A DNA stretch of 64,000 nucleotides from the NCBI RefSeq assembly GCF_001417735.1, contig NZ_BBUZ01000026.1, positions 310,001-374,000 on the forward strand, given 5' to 3'. Positions 25,415-33,543 of the stretch are shown piece after piece. Made by a program: the position numbers and the translations under genes. Numbering within the stretch: position 1 is the first letter of the stretch; each line of letters begins with the position of its first letter. The notes below the pieces were generated by a model. It was not told the DNA's origin. It ran no database searches and was given only the letters and a program-made list of their open reading frames with translations. The stretch comes from Streptomyces sp. NBRC 110028 (GTDB lineage: Bacteria; Actinomycetota; Actinomycetes; Streptomycetales; Streptomycetaceae).

Positions 25415-25915
25415 ATGAAGAGTGAGGCAGCACTGGCCTTCACCGGCGGCTACCTCTTCGGACGTGGCCACAAGGTGGGCTTGGCGCTCACCCTCGCCGG
25501 GATGGCGGCGGGCCGGCGTCTCGCGTCCGGACATCTCCCGGGCGGCATGCAGGAGCTGGCGTCCTCCGAGATCGGGCGGCTGCGCGGCCAGCTGGTGTCC
25601 GCGGGGCGGTCGGCGGCGCTGTCGGCGGCCAGCCACCGCATGGACGCGCTGAGCGACCGGCTGGAGGAGCGTGCTGCGTCGCTGCGTCCGAACGGCCACG
25701 GTCCGGATGAGCACAAGGCGGACGACGAGGAGCACGAGCGGCGCGGGGGCGGTGGCCGGTCCCGCGATGAGTCGTCGCGCGGTGGGTCCTCCCGCGGCGA
25801 CCGCGGCGAACGGACGCGGCCGTCGGGCGACCGTACGGATCGGCCCCGGAAGCGGACCGCCTCCGAGGGCGGCCGGAGCGGCAGAGGCGACAAGGGCGAC
25901 AAGGGTGATCGGTGA
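25415..25915 (+). CDS. Gas vesicle cluster accessory protein, function unknown
   Basis: A 166-residue protein that opens the gas vesicle operon. I chose the ATG at 25415, five bases after GGGAGGAGGAG; an earlier ATG at 25376 lacks such a site. The N-terminal 45 residues (EAALAFTGGYLFGRGHKVGLALTLAGMAAGRR) contain a Gly/Ala-rich hydrophobic helix that could insert in a membrane or lie along a vesicle. A helical region follows, and then a highly charged tail rich in Arg, Ser, Gly and Asp (from about 95), ending in GDKGDKGDR. The tail looks disordered. It overlaps the next gene by one base. I recognise no known domain. Confidence 0.75.
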   Translation: MKSEAALAFTGGYLFGRGHKVGLALTLAGMAAGRRLASGHLPGGMQELASSEIGRLRGQLVSAGRSAALSAASHRMDALSDRLEERAASLRPNGHGPDEHKADDEEHERRGGGGRSRDESSRGGSSRGDRGERTRPSGDRTDRPRKRTASEGGRSGRGDKGDKGDR

Positions 25916-26835
25916 TGGCTGAGCAACCGGAACAGCAGAAGGGCGGGCTCGGCACGCTCGCCAAGGAGCTGCCCACCGAGCGGCTGATGAAGGAAGCGCA
26001 GAACCTGGTCACCGCACTCGGCGAGAAGGCCCTGACCTCGGTGACCAACCTCGCCGACGGCGGCGGCGACGGGTTCAGCCTCCCGGTGAAGCCGCTGATC
26101 AAGGCCGGGCTGAGTCAGCTCAAGGAGAAGGCCGTGGACAAGGCCAAGGAAGCCATACCGGGCCTCGGCGGAGGCGGTGGCAAGGACGGTGACAAGGACA
26201 AGAAGCTCAAGGTCACCAACATCGTCGAGGAGATCGACGTCGGCGCCCCCATCGATCTCACCTACGACCTGTGGACCCAGTTCGAGGACTTCCCCACGTT
26301 CATGAAGAAGGTGGAGGACGTCCAGCAGGAGTCCGACACCGAGATGGAGTGGAAGGCCCAGGTCTTCTGGTCGCACCGCAAGTGGCGCGCCGAGATCATC
26401 GAGCAGATTCCCGAGAAGCGGATCGTGTGGAAGTCGCGGGCCGAGAAGGGCCATGTCAATGGCGCGATCACCTTCCATGAGCTGGCCCCCGAGCTGACCC
26501 GGATCATGATCGTCCTCCAGTACTACCCCCAGGGCTTCTTCGAACGGACCGGGAACATCTGGCGCGCCCAGGGCCGCCGGGTGCGATTGGAGCTGAAGCA
26601 CTTCCGCCGCCATCTGATGGCCGAGGTGCTGCTGAACCCGGACGAGATCGAGGGCTGGCACGGGGAGATACGTGACGGCGAGGTCGTGGAGGAGGAGGAC
26701 CGCGAGGCGGAGTCCGAACACGACGAGGAAGAGCCCGAAGAGGGTGAGCAGCCCGAGGAGGGTGAGCAGCCTGAGGACGAGTACGAGGAGGAGTACGAGG
26801 AGGACGAGGAGCCCGCGCGCTCTTCGCGGCGCTGA
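25915..26835 (+). CDS. SRPBCC-domain gas vesicle cluster protein
   Basis: A 306-residue protein with an N-terminal helical region (residues 1-90, KELPTERLMKEAQNLV), a polyketide cyclase/START-like SRPBCC domain (about 110-245, beginning EEIDVGAPIDLTYDLWTQF and including WRAEIIEQIPEKRIVWKS), and a very acidic Glu/Asp tail (from about 260). SRPBCC proteins bind hydrophobic ligands; here a role in vesicle assembly or surface coating is inference. The start could also be the GTG three bases upstream. It lies 21 bases before gvpA. Comparable genes accompany Streptomyces gas vesicle clusters. Confidence 0.85.
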   Translation: MAEQPEQQKGGLGTLAKELPTERLMKEAQNLVTALGEKALTSVTNLADGGGDGFSLPVKPLIKAGLSQLKEKAVDKAKEAIPGLGGGGGKDGDKDKKLKVTNIVEEIDVGAPIDLTYDLWTQFEDFPTFMKKVEDVQQESDTEMEWKAQVFWSHRKWRAEIIEQIPEKRIVWKSRAEKGHVNGAITFHELAPELTRIMIVLQYYPQGFFERTGNIWRAQGRRVRLELKHFRRHLMAEVLLNPDEIEGWHGEIRDGEVVEEEDREAESEHDEEEPEEGEQPEEGEQPEDEYEEEYEEDEEPARSSRR

Positions 26836-26856
26836 CGGGTCCCGCCTTCGGAACAG

Positions 26857-27318
26857 GTGAGCGTGGTGACCGTAGCAAGCCAGCAGAGTCAGTATCTGGA
26901 CCGGGCCAGTTCGAGTGCCCTGGTCGACGTGGTCGACCTCATCCTGGACAAGGGACTGGTCATCGATGTGTACGTCAGGGTCTCCCTGGTGGGGATCGAG
27001 ATCCTGACGATCGACGCCCGCATCGTCGTCGCCAGCGTCGACACGTATCTACGGTTCGCCGAGGCGACGAACCGCCTCGACCTCGCCCGCAGCGGCACCG
27101 AGACCAAGGGGCTCCCCGGCCTCATGGACGAGATGCAGGAGAGCGGCGGCCGCAAGAAGACCAAGGGTGCCCTGGAAGGCGTCAAGGACACCGTCTCCGA
27201 CCTGCTCCAGGGCGACGACGAGAGCGACGAGCGCGAGGAGGCCGAGGCGGGGGAGAGGGCGGAATCCGGTGACCGGCCCCGGCGCCGGCGGAGTTCGAGC
27301 AGGGAGCGCGAGCGGTGA
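26857..27318 (+). CDS. gvpA: Gas vesicle structural protein GvpA
   Basis: A 153-residue protein of the GvpA/J/S family, the small hydrophobic subunit that forms the ribs of the gas vesicle shell. The core (residues about 12-75) shows SSALVDVVDLILDKGLVIDVYVRVSLVG in consecutive blocks and IEILTIDARIVVASVDTYLRFAE. Beyond the core is an unusually long charged C-terminal extension of about 75 residues, rich in Glu/Asp then Arg, as in other actinomycete GvpA proteins. The start is GTG at 26857; nearby GTG codons at 26863 and 26866 are alternatives. Its stop overlaps gvpF. Confidence 0.88.
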   Translation: MSVVTVASQQSQYLDRASSSALVDVVDLILDKGLVIDVYVRVSLVGIEILTIDARIVVASVDTYLRFAEATNRLDLARSGTETKGLPGLMDEMQESGGRKKTKGALEGVKDTVSDLLQGDDESDEREEAEAGERAESGDRPRRRRSSSRERER

Positions 27319-28100
27319 TGGCCGAGGACGGACGTGCCTGCTACGTATACGGGGTCGTTCTGGAGGACCGGAGCGACAACGCGGTGAGGGATCTGGGCGC
27401 CGTCGGCGACCCGGAGGCGACGGTGACCCTGGTCCGCCATGGCGGGCAGGCGGCCGTGGTCAGCGAGGTGTCCCTGGACAAACCGCTGGGCACCCCCGAG
27501 GACCTGCGCGCCCACGCCCGGGTGCTGGACACCCTGGCGGCCAGGTCCTCCCCGGTGCTGCCGTTCCGGTTCGGCACGGTGGTGCGGGACACCACCGCGG
27601 TGACCGACGAACTGCTCGAGGAGGGGCACGACGACTTCGCGCTCGCCCTCGACCGGCTGCGCGGCCGCTCCCAGTTCACCCTGCGCGCCCGCTACGTCCA
27701 GGACGCGGTGCTGCGCGAGGTGCTGACCGAACAGCCCGAGGCCGTACGGCTCCGCGAGGAGCTCCAGGGGCTGCCGGAGGAGGCCGGATACGACCAGCGC
27801 ATCCAGCTGGGACAGCTGGTCATGGACGCCATCGCCGCCAAGCGGGCCGTGGACGCGCTGGAAGTGGACCGCAGGCTGAGCCCGTGCGCGCTCGCCTCGG
27901 TGAGTACCGAACCGTCCTCCGCCGAGGGGCTGGTGAACGCCTCCTTCCTGGTCGAGGACGACCGGCGGGCGGCCTTCGAGCAGGCCGCCGAGGAGCTGGC
28001 CAAGCACTGGAGCGGCCGGGTCCGGATCCGCCTGCTCGGGCCGCTGGCCCCCTACGACTTCGTGGCCGACGCGATGAGCCCGGCCAAGGAGGGCGAATAG
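27318..28100 (+). CDS. gvpF: Gas vesicle protein GvpF
   Basis: A 260-residue member of the GvpL/GvpF family, minor proteins that contact GvpA and are needed early in vesicle formation. The start ACYVYGVVLEDRS, the strand VLPFRFGTVVRD, and the C-terminal NASFLVEDDRRAAFEQAAEELA and IRLLGPLAPYDF are the family blocks. The ATG at 27318 overlaps the gvpA stop; a GTG three bases earlier is possible. A second member of the family is at 29184-29978 (gvpL). Order suggests F for this one. Confidence 0.88.
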   Translation: MAEDGRACYVYGVVLEDRSDNAVRDLGAVGDPEATVTLVRHGGQAAVVSEVSLDKPLGTPEDLRAHARVLDTLAARSSPVLPFRFGTVVRDTTAVTDELLEEGHDDFALALDRLRGRSQFTLRARYVQDAVLREVLTEQPEAVRLREELQGLPEEAGYDQRIQLGQLVMDAIAAKRAVDALEVDRRLSPCALASVSTEPSSAEGLVNASFLVEDDRRAAFEQAAEELAKHWSGRVRIRLLGPLAPYDFVADAMSPAKEGE

Positions 28101-28102
28101 TC

Positions 28103-28354
28103 ATGGGACTGATCTCCGGACTGGTCACCTGGCCGCTGGCCCCGGTGCGCGGCCTCGGCTGGATCGCCGGGCAGCTGCACGACGAGGCCCATCGGCAGCT
28201 GTACGACCCCGGGGTGATCCAGCAGCGCCTGGAAGAAGTCGCGGAGCAGCGGGAATCCGGAGAGCTGACCGAGGAGGACGCGGCCCGGCAGGAGGACGAA
28301 CTGGTCCGCCGGCTGATGGCCGGGGGGCCGCCCGGCGGAGGTCTGGAGGTGTGA
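28103..28354 (+). CDS. gvpG: Gas vesicle protein GvpG
   Basis: An 83-residue protein matching GvpG by size and pattern: MGLISGLVTWPLAPVRGLGW then a charged helix with HDEAHRQLYDPGVIQQRLEE. It starts two bases after the gvpF stop. GvpG is an essential minor assembly factor in other gas vesicle systems, probably acting with GvpF/L before shell growth. Its exact molecular role is not known. Confidence 0.85.
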   Translation: MGLISGLVTWPLAPVRGLGWIAGQLHDEAHRQLYDPGVIQQRLEEVAEQRESGELTEEDAARQEDELVRRLMAGGPPGGGLEV

Positions 28355-28357
28355 GCC

Positions 28358-28813
28358 GTGGTCCGCGAGGATCGGGACGGACGCGACCACGGCGAGGAGC
28401 GGGAGCGGCCCCGGCGCGCCCGGCGCCCCGAGGCCGACGAGCGGCGCCGCTCCGCCGACGACCGCCACCGCCACCCCACCGATGACCGCCACCCCACCGA
28501 TGACCGCCGCTCCGCCGATGACCGGCGTCCCACGGCCGACGCCCGGCGTCCCGCGGCCAGCGCCCGGTCCGCCGCCAGGGGCGCCGCTCACCAGCTGCGG
28601 GAGCTGACCGGGCATGACCCGGAGAGCGTCACCTCGGTCGAACGCCACGAGGACGGCTGGCTCGTCGGCGTCGAAGTGCTGGAGACCCATCGCATCCCCG
28701 ACTCCACCGACATCCTCGCCGAGTACCGGGTCGAGGTCGACGACGAGGGCGAACTCGTCTCGTACCGCCGCGCCCGGCGCTACTACCGCGGCAGGTCGGA
28801 GGACCGGACATGA
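28358..28813 (+). CDS. gvpO: Gas vesicle protein GvpO
   Basis: A 151-residue protein. The C-terminal half (about 72-148) is the GvpO domain, with AHQLRELTGHDPESVTSVER, WLVGVEVLETHRIPDSTDIL and YRVEVDDEGELVSYRRARRY. The N-terminal half is a low-complexity, His/Arg/Asp/Pro-rich tract built from short repeats (HPTDDR, RSADDR, RPTADAR) encoded by degenerate 18-base tandem units around 28470-28560. It probably is disordered and may vary in length between strains. Start GTG at 28358; the end overlaps gvpJ by four bases. The role of GvpO is regulatory or in assembly in haloarchaea; here it is unknown. Confidence 0.87.
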   Translation: MVREDRDGRDHGEERERPRRARRPEADERRRSADDRHRHPTDDRHPTDDRRSADDRRPTADARRPAASARSAARGAAHQLRELTGHDPESVTSVERHEDGWLVGVEVLETHRIPDSTDILAEYRVEVDDEGELVSYRRARRYYRGRSEDRT

Positions 28814-29187
28814 GCCAGGGCGCCGAGTGGAACGTGCCGAGCAGGCGCATGGGCGGCCCGCCCGAACCGGCCCGCCGCGAATCGGCGAGCCTGGCCGACA
28901 TCCTGGAGCGGGTGCTCGACAAGGGCATCGTCATCGCCGGGGACATCCAGATCAACCTGCTGGACATCGAGCTGCTGACCATCAAGATCCGGCTGCTGAT
29001 CGCCTCCGTGGACCGGGCCAAGGAGATGGGCATCGACTGGTGGGAACACGACCCCACGCTCTCCTCCGGCGCCCGCGACGTCCTCGACGAGAACGAGCGG
29101 CTGCGGCGGCGCGTCGGCGAGCTGGAGTCCGGCCGTGATCAGGAGCGGGAAGAGGACCGGGACCGGGGACGGGAGGACGGACCGTGA
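28810..29187 (+). CDS. gvpJ: Gas vesicle protein GvpJ (GvpA family)
   Basis: A 125-residue GvpA-like protein with core ASLADILERVLDKGIVIAGD, IQINLLDIELLTIKIRLLIAS and a charged C-terminal helix (VLDENERLRRRVGELE). GvpJ proteins are thought to nucleate or cap the conical tips of vesicles. The core differs from gvpA in having IAGDI in place of IDVYV, which is the usual distinction of the J/S group. It overlaps both neighbours by four bases. Confidence 0.82.
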   Translation: MSQGAEWNVPSRRMGGPPEPARRESASLADILERVLDKGIVIAGDIQINLLDIELLTIKIRLLIASVDRAKEMGIDWWEHDPTLSSGARDVLDENERLRRRVGELESGRDQEREEDRDRGREDGP

Positions 29188-29978
29188 CCGAGGAGGCCCT
29201 CGCCACCTGGCTGTACGCGGTGACCGCGGCCCGCGACGAGAGCGCCGCCCCGCCCGGGCTCACCGGCGTGGCGGACGAGCCGGTGCGCCTGGTGACAAGC
29301 GCCGGGCTGGCCGCCGTGGTGGGCTCCGTACCGCTGGCCGACTTCGGCGAGGAGCGGCTGCGCGCCCACCTGGAGGACCTGCCCTGGCTGGAGCGGGCGG
29401 CCAGGGCCCACCACCGGGTCATCGGCCGGGCGGCCGGATACGGCCAGGTCATCCCGCTGCGCTTCGCCACGCTCTACCACGACGACGGCCGCGTCCGCAC
29501 GATGCTCCAGGAGCGGCGGGACGACTTCACGGCCTCGCTGGCACGGGTGGCCGGGCGGACCGAGTGGGGCGTCAAGGCGTACGTCGATCCGCGCGCCTTC
29601 CTGCCCGACCCGGACGACGAGGGGCCGTCCGGCGGCGACAGCCCCGGCACCGCCTATCTGCTGCGCCGCCGCGCCCAGCGGGACGACAAGGAGACCGCCC
29701 ATCTGCGGGCCACCGAGCGGGCGGAGGAGATCCACAGCGCGCTCGCCGCGCTGGCCGCCGAGACCGCGGCCCATCCGCCGCAGGACGCCCGGCTGGCCGC
29801 GTACGAGGGCTGGATGGTGCTCAACAACTCCTATCTGGTGCCGGACGACCGGACGGAGGAGTTCACCGCCGCGGTGACCGGGCTGGGGGAGCGGTACCCG
29901 GGCGTCGACCTGGAGCTGAGCGGGCCGTGGCCGCCGTACTCGTTCACCGCGCCGCCCGAGCGCGAGGAGGCGTCGTGA
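29184..29978 (+). CDS. gvpL: Gas vesicle protein GvpL (GvpL/F family)
   Basis: A 264-residue second member of the GvpL/F family. Its blocks parallel gvpF: LATWLYAVTAARDE at the start, VIPLRFATLYHDDGRVRTML centrally, AYEGWMVLNNSYLVPDDRTEEF and LELSGPWPPYSFTAP near the end. It starts inside the gvpJ stop and ends inside gvpS. It likely acts with GvpF and GvpG as a minor shell-assembly protein. Confidence 0.86.
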   Translation: MTEEALATWLYAVTAARDESAAPPGLTGVADEPVRLVTSAGLAAVVGSVPLADFGEERLRAHLEDLPWLERAARAHHRVIGRAAGYGQVIPLRFATLYHDDGRVRTMLQERRDDFTASLARVAGRTEWGVKAYVDPRAFLPDPDDEGPSGGDSPGTAYLLRRRAQRDDKETAHLRATERAEEIHSALAALAAETAAHPPQDARLAAYEGWMVLNNSYLVPDDRTEEFTAAVTGLGERYPGVDLELSGPWPPYSFTAPPEREEAS

Positions 29979-30166
29979 CCCACGCGATCGAGCGGCGCGA
30001 GGTGGCTCTGGTCGATCTGCTCGACCGGGTGCTGGCCGGGGGCGTCGTGATCGCCGGGGAGATCACCCTGAGCATCGCCGACATCGATCTGGTGCGCATT
30101 TCCCTTCGCGCGCTGATCGCCTCCGTACGGATGGAAGACGAGGATGAGCATCGAGCGCCGCCCTGA
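29975..30166 (+). CDS. gvpS: Gas vesicle protein GvpS (short GvpA family)
   Basis: A 63-residue GvpA-like protein with almost only the core: EVALVDLLDRVLAGGVVIAG and EITLSIADIDLVRISLRALI. It lacks the C-terminal extensions of gvpA and gvpJ. The GTG at 29975 overlaps the gvpL stop (GTGA). Its last 23 bases overlap the start of gvpK. As in Bacillus clusters, three GvpA-family genes (A, J, S) coexist. Confidence 0.85.
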   Translation: MTHAIERREVALVDLLDRVLAGGVVIAGEITLSIADIDLVRISLRALIASVRMEDEDEHRAPP

Positions 30167-30518
30167 CGACCGTTCCCCCAACGACCGTTCCCCCGACGAC
30201 CGTCCCCCCGCCGGCCGTTCCCCCGAGCACCGGCGCCCCGGCTATCCCCGACGGGTGGAGGTGGACGAGGAGTCGGTGCGCAAGAGCCTGGCCGGTCTGG
30301 TGCTGACCATCGTGGAGCTGCTGCGCCAGCTGATGGAACGGCAGGCGCTGCGCCGCGTCGAGCAGGGAGGCGTCAGCGACGAGCAGATCGAGAAGCTCGG
30401 GCTCACGCTGATGGCGCTGGAGAAGAACATGGAGGAGCTGCGGGAACACTTCGGGCTCACCGAGGACGACCTGAACCTGGACCTCGGCCCGCTGGGCCCC
30501 CTCCTGCCCCGCGACTGA
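30144..30518 (+). CDS. gvpK: Gas vesicle protein GvpK
   Basis: A 124-residue protein whose residues about 38-115 form the GvpK domain: RVEVDEESVRKSLAGLVLTIVE, LLRQLMERQALRRVEQGGVSDEQ, and IEKLGLTLMALEKNMEELRE. The first 35 residues are a repeated, probably disordered DDRSPND/DDRPPAG tract. The ATG at 30144 lies within gvpS. It is the last gene of the gas vesicle operon; a weak GC hairpin may follow, but I see no clear terminator before the next gene at 30559. Confidence 0.88.
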   Translation: MSIERRPDDRSPNDRSPDDRPPAGRSPEHRRPGYPRRVEVDEESVRKSLAGLVLTIVELLRQLMERQALRRVEQGGVSDEQIEKLGLTLMALEKNMEELREHFGLTEDDLNLDLGPLGPLLPRD

Positions 30519-30558
30519 TCGTCGCCCCTGGCCACCCGGCTGGCTGTACGCTGCGCGG

Positions 30559-31650
30559 GTGGGGATCACGCTCAACCTCCGGTCAGCGCGAGCGGCCGAC
30601 GTCCACGTCGGGCGCTCGCCGCTCGCGGAGCTCATGTCGGTGCTGCACATCCTGGCCGAGCCGGACCACCACCCCGAGGCACAGCGCTGGACGCGCCGCC
30701 TCGGCACGACCTTCGACGCGTCGCTCACCCAGGAGATGAGCGCCCTGTCGCCCCTGTGGGCGCGGCTGCGCTGCCGCCTGCTGTTCCCGCTGGCGCTGCC
30801 GCTGGACCAGTCCTTCGAGGACGAGCTGCGGCTGCTGGGGAAGCTGCCGCTGGAGGAGTTCACGGAGCTGTGCGCGCAGGGGGTGCTGGGCTTCCGGGAG
30901 CGGGTGCCCGACGCCTACAGCCTGCTGAACGCCCCGGGCGCCGCCTGCCGCTTCATCACCCAGTGCGAGCGGCGTTCCTTCCGGCGCGGTGAGCTGGCGC
31001 ATGAGCTGATGGCCTCCCCCGAGGGGATGCGCACCCGGCTGGTCGACTTCCTGGAGCGCTGCGGCACCGCGTTCTTCGCCGCCGAATGGCGCGCGGTGTA
31101 CGACGGGCTGGAGGCGGCCGTGGTGCGGCTGCGCACCGATGTCCGCAGAAGCGGCCTGGCCGAGGTGCTGGCCGGGCTCAGCCCCACCGCGGTCGTCCCC
31201 CAGGGCGGTACGCGGGTGCGCTACGACAAGCTGGCCGTCGCCGAGATCGACATCGGGCCGCGCCCGCTCTTCCTGGTCCCCTCCGTCCATGTCTGGCCGC
31301 ATCTGACCGTCAAGGACGAGGAGTCCCATCCCGTCGTGCTGCAGTTCGCCGCGCTGGAGGGGCAGGCCGACGGGCAGCTCACCCAAGCGGAGCTGCGGGC
31401 CCGGATGTCGGCGCTGGCCTCGCTCGGCCGGATGGAGCTGTGCCGCCATCTGCTGGGCGAGCCGATCACCACCTCCGAACTGGCCCAGCGGCTCGGCCTG
31501 GACGACACCCAGGTCTCGCGCACCCTGCGGCAGCTGCGGGACGCAGGGCTCGTCGAGTCCGAGCGCGAGGGCAAGTACGTGTACCACCGGCTGGCCACCG
31601 GCACCCTGCTCCGGCTGGGGCAGGACCTGCTGGCCACCATCATGCGCTGA
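30559..31650 (+). CDS. DUF5937 / ArsR-type winged-helix regulator
   Basis: A 363-residue putative transcriptional regulator. The first 250 residues resemble the DUF5937 region seen in actinomycete ArsR-like regulators (opening GITLNLRSARAADVHVGRSP and AELMSVLHILAEPDHHPE). The C-terminus (about 280-360) is a winged helix with SELAQRLGLDDTQVSRTLRQLRDAGLV and the wing EREGKYVYHRL. No ArsR-type Cys metal site is seen, so the ligand is not likely to be a thiophilic metal. Start GTG at 30559, 40 bases after gvpK; whether it belongs to the gas vesicle transcript is unclear. Confidence 0.82.
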   Translation: MGITLNLRSARAADVHVGRSPLAELMSVLHILAEPDHHPEAQRWTRRLGTTFDASLTQEMSALSPLWARLRCRLLFPLALPLDQSFEDELRLLGKLPLEEFTELCAQGVLGFRERVPDAYSLLNAPGAACRFITQCERRSFRRGELAHELMASPEGMRTRLVDFLERCGTAFFAAEWRAVYDGLEAAVVRLRTDVRRSGLAEVLAGLSPTAVVPQGGTRVRYDKLAVAEIDIGPRPLFLVPSVHVWPHLTVKDEESHPVVLQFAALEGQADGQLTQAELRARMSALASLGRMELCRHLLGEPITTSELAQRLGLDDTQVSRTLRQLRDAGLVESEREGKYVYHRLATGTLLRLGQDLLATIMR

Positions 31651-31656
31651 CGACGG

Positions 31657-33543
31657 TCAGACGTCGTCGGGCCGCGTCCACAGCAGCACCGCCGAGGGGC
31701 GCGCCGCGTCCATGTACACCCGGTTGGTGGCGACCGTCTTGCGCCGGGTGACGGCCTCGGGCTCACCGGTGTTGGAGTTCACGTCGAAGCGCGGGAAGTC
31801 GCTCGAGGAGATGTCCACCCGCAGCCGGTGCCCGGCCCCGAAGCGGTTGGCGGTGTCCGGCGCCGGGATCTCGATCTCGTACACCTCGCCCGCCACCAGC
31901 GGCTCCGGCCGCTCGAACGACGCGTGGAAGCGGCACCGGAAGATGCCCTCGGTGAGGTTCATGGCGAACCCGTGCGGATAGTCCTCGTTCGGCGGGTGCA
32001 CATCGACCAGCTTCACCGTGAAGTCGGTGTCCGGCGCGGTCGAGGAGATGAACAGCCGGGCGGTGACGGGGCCCGCCACCACCAGCGGCTCCTCAAGGGG
32101 CGGGGTGACCAGCGAGATCACATCGGGCCGTGAGTTCAGCGGCAGATACGGCGCGCGCGCCCCGTAGAAGCGCTCGTCCGGCACCTGGTCGAAGGCGCCC
32201 CCGACCATCACCGGCTCGCCCGAGGTCACCTGCCCGCCCAGGGTCGGCACCGGGTCGCCCGGATCGAAGTCGTACTCGACCCACGCGTCCGCCTCCGCCG
32301 GTCTCTCCCGGCCCAGCTCACCCGAGGTGTGGCAGTAGAACGCGGTCTCCCGGGTCCCGGCCGGCGGCCACCGGGTGTCGGTGAGCCACCGGCCGCCGTG
32401 CCGCATCCGCCCGGCCGCGTCGCGGCGGCCGTCGCCCCCGCCCATCAGGAAGTACCGCACCCGCGGGATCGCCTCGGGGCCGCCGCCGCGCAGCACCGCG
32501 TCGAACCAGCGCCGCCGGAAGGCCAGATACGAGGTGTCCACGTTGTCGCTGAACGTGGCGGCGGGCCCGAAGTCCACGTCACCGGCGAAGGTGACGCAGC
32601 GCGCGCCGTGCGTCCACGGCCCCATCACCAGATACGCCGGGGACGACTTGAGCCGCCCCATGGCCGTGAAGTTCTCGATGGTGGAGCGCACGTACGGGTC
32701 GTACCAGCTCCCCATGTGCAGCGTCGGCACGTCCGGGAAGCGGTCGTAGTGTCCCCGCCCGTAGATCGCGGGCTGCCGCCAGTACGCGCCGAACACGTCG
32801 TGCCGCCACTGCTCCAGCAGATACCGCTCGTAACTGCCGACCTGCGCCAGCGGGGAGACGCCGGCGCGCCACGGCAGCACGGTGAACCAGTCCCGCAGAT
32901 CGGTCCCGTCGAACGCCTTGCGCACCAGCGGGTCCCGCTCCGCCTCCGGGCTCTCCTCGCCGTGCCGGAACGCCCAGGTGATCTGCTTGAGTTCGAAGGC
33001 GCCGCCCATCCGCATGCCCGCCTCGTACGCGCTGGCGAAGCCGCCGGAGTCCATGAACATCGCGGCCAGCGGGGCGGGGGACTCGGCGGCGGCCGCCGTC
33101 TGGGCGTGTGCCGAATAGGACACGCCCATCATCGCGACCCGCCCGTCGCACCAGGGCTGTGCGGCGATCCACTCGAGGCTGTCCGCGCCGTCCGGCCCTT
33201 CGCCCAGGTACTTCACGAAGGTGCCTTCGGAGTCGCCCCGGCCCCGGCAGTCCTGCCGCACCACGTGGTATCCGGCCCGGACGAAGAAGGCGGAGGTCTC
33301 CTCGGGGTCCGGCACCGGCTCGTCATGGCGGCAGCGGTCCGACTCGCGGGTGGCGCGGCGGCCGTACGGGGTGCGCTCCAGGATCACCGGCCGCGGACCG
33401 GGCCGCTCCTCGGGCGCGTACAGGTCGGCGGCGAGGACCACCCCGCCCCGTACGGGTACGCGCAGCAGGTGCCGCCACAGTCCTTCGCCGAGGTGTTCCG
33501 CGGTCTCGGTCCGCTCGGTCGGTGCCATGGGGGAGACGCTCAC
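31657..33543 (-). CDS. CocE/NonD-family hydrolase (S15 type)
   Basis: A 628-residue alpha/beta hydrolase of the X-Pro dipeptidyl-peptidase/cocaine-esterase family. The nucleophile Ser sits in MMGVSYSAHAQ (about residue 143), Asp is expected near LHMGSWYDPY, His near GPWTHGARC, and the C-terminal jelly-roll starts at about 400. I chose the GTG at 33543 because it overlaps the upstream stop (GTGA); an ATG five codons later lacks a ribosome-binding site. There is no signal peptide, so it is cytoplasmic. As the last gene of an operon with amino-acid ABC genes and a dipeptidase, it probably hydrolyses an imported peptide, ester or amide. Confidence 0.85.
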   Translation of the reverse strand: MSVSPMAPTERTETAEHLGEGLWRHLLRVPVRGGVVLAADLYAPEERPGPRPVILERTPYGRRATRESDRCRHDEPVPDPEETSAFFVRAGYHVVRQDCRGRGDSEGTFVKYLGEGPDGADSLEWIAAQPWCDGRVAMMGVSYSAHAQTAAAAESPAPLAAMFMDSGGFASAYEAGMRMGGAFELKQITWAFRHGEESPEAERDPLVRKAFDGTDLRDWFTVLPWRAGVSPLAQVGSYERYLLEQWRHDVFGAYWRQPAIYGRGHYDRFPDVPTLHMGSWYDPYVRSTIENFTAMGRLKSSPAYLVMGPWTHGARCVTFAGDVDFGPAATFSDNVDTSYLAFRRRWFDAVLRGGGPEAIPRVRYFLMGGGDGRRDAAGRMRHGGRWLTDTRWPPAGTRETAFYCHTSGELGRERPAEADAWVEYDFDPGDPVPTLGGQVTSGEPVMVGGAFDQVPDERFYGARAPYLPLNSRPDVISLVTPPLEEPLVVAGPVTARLFISSTAPDTDFTVKLVDVHPPNEDYPHGFAMNLTEGIFRCRFHASFERPEPLVAGEVYEIEIPAPDTANRFGAGHRLRVDISSSDFPRFDVNSNTGEPEAVTRRKTVATNRVYMDAARPSAVLLWTRPDDV

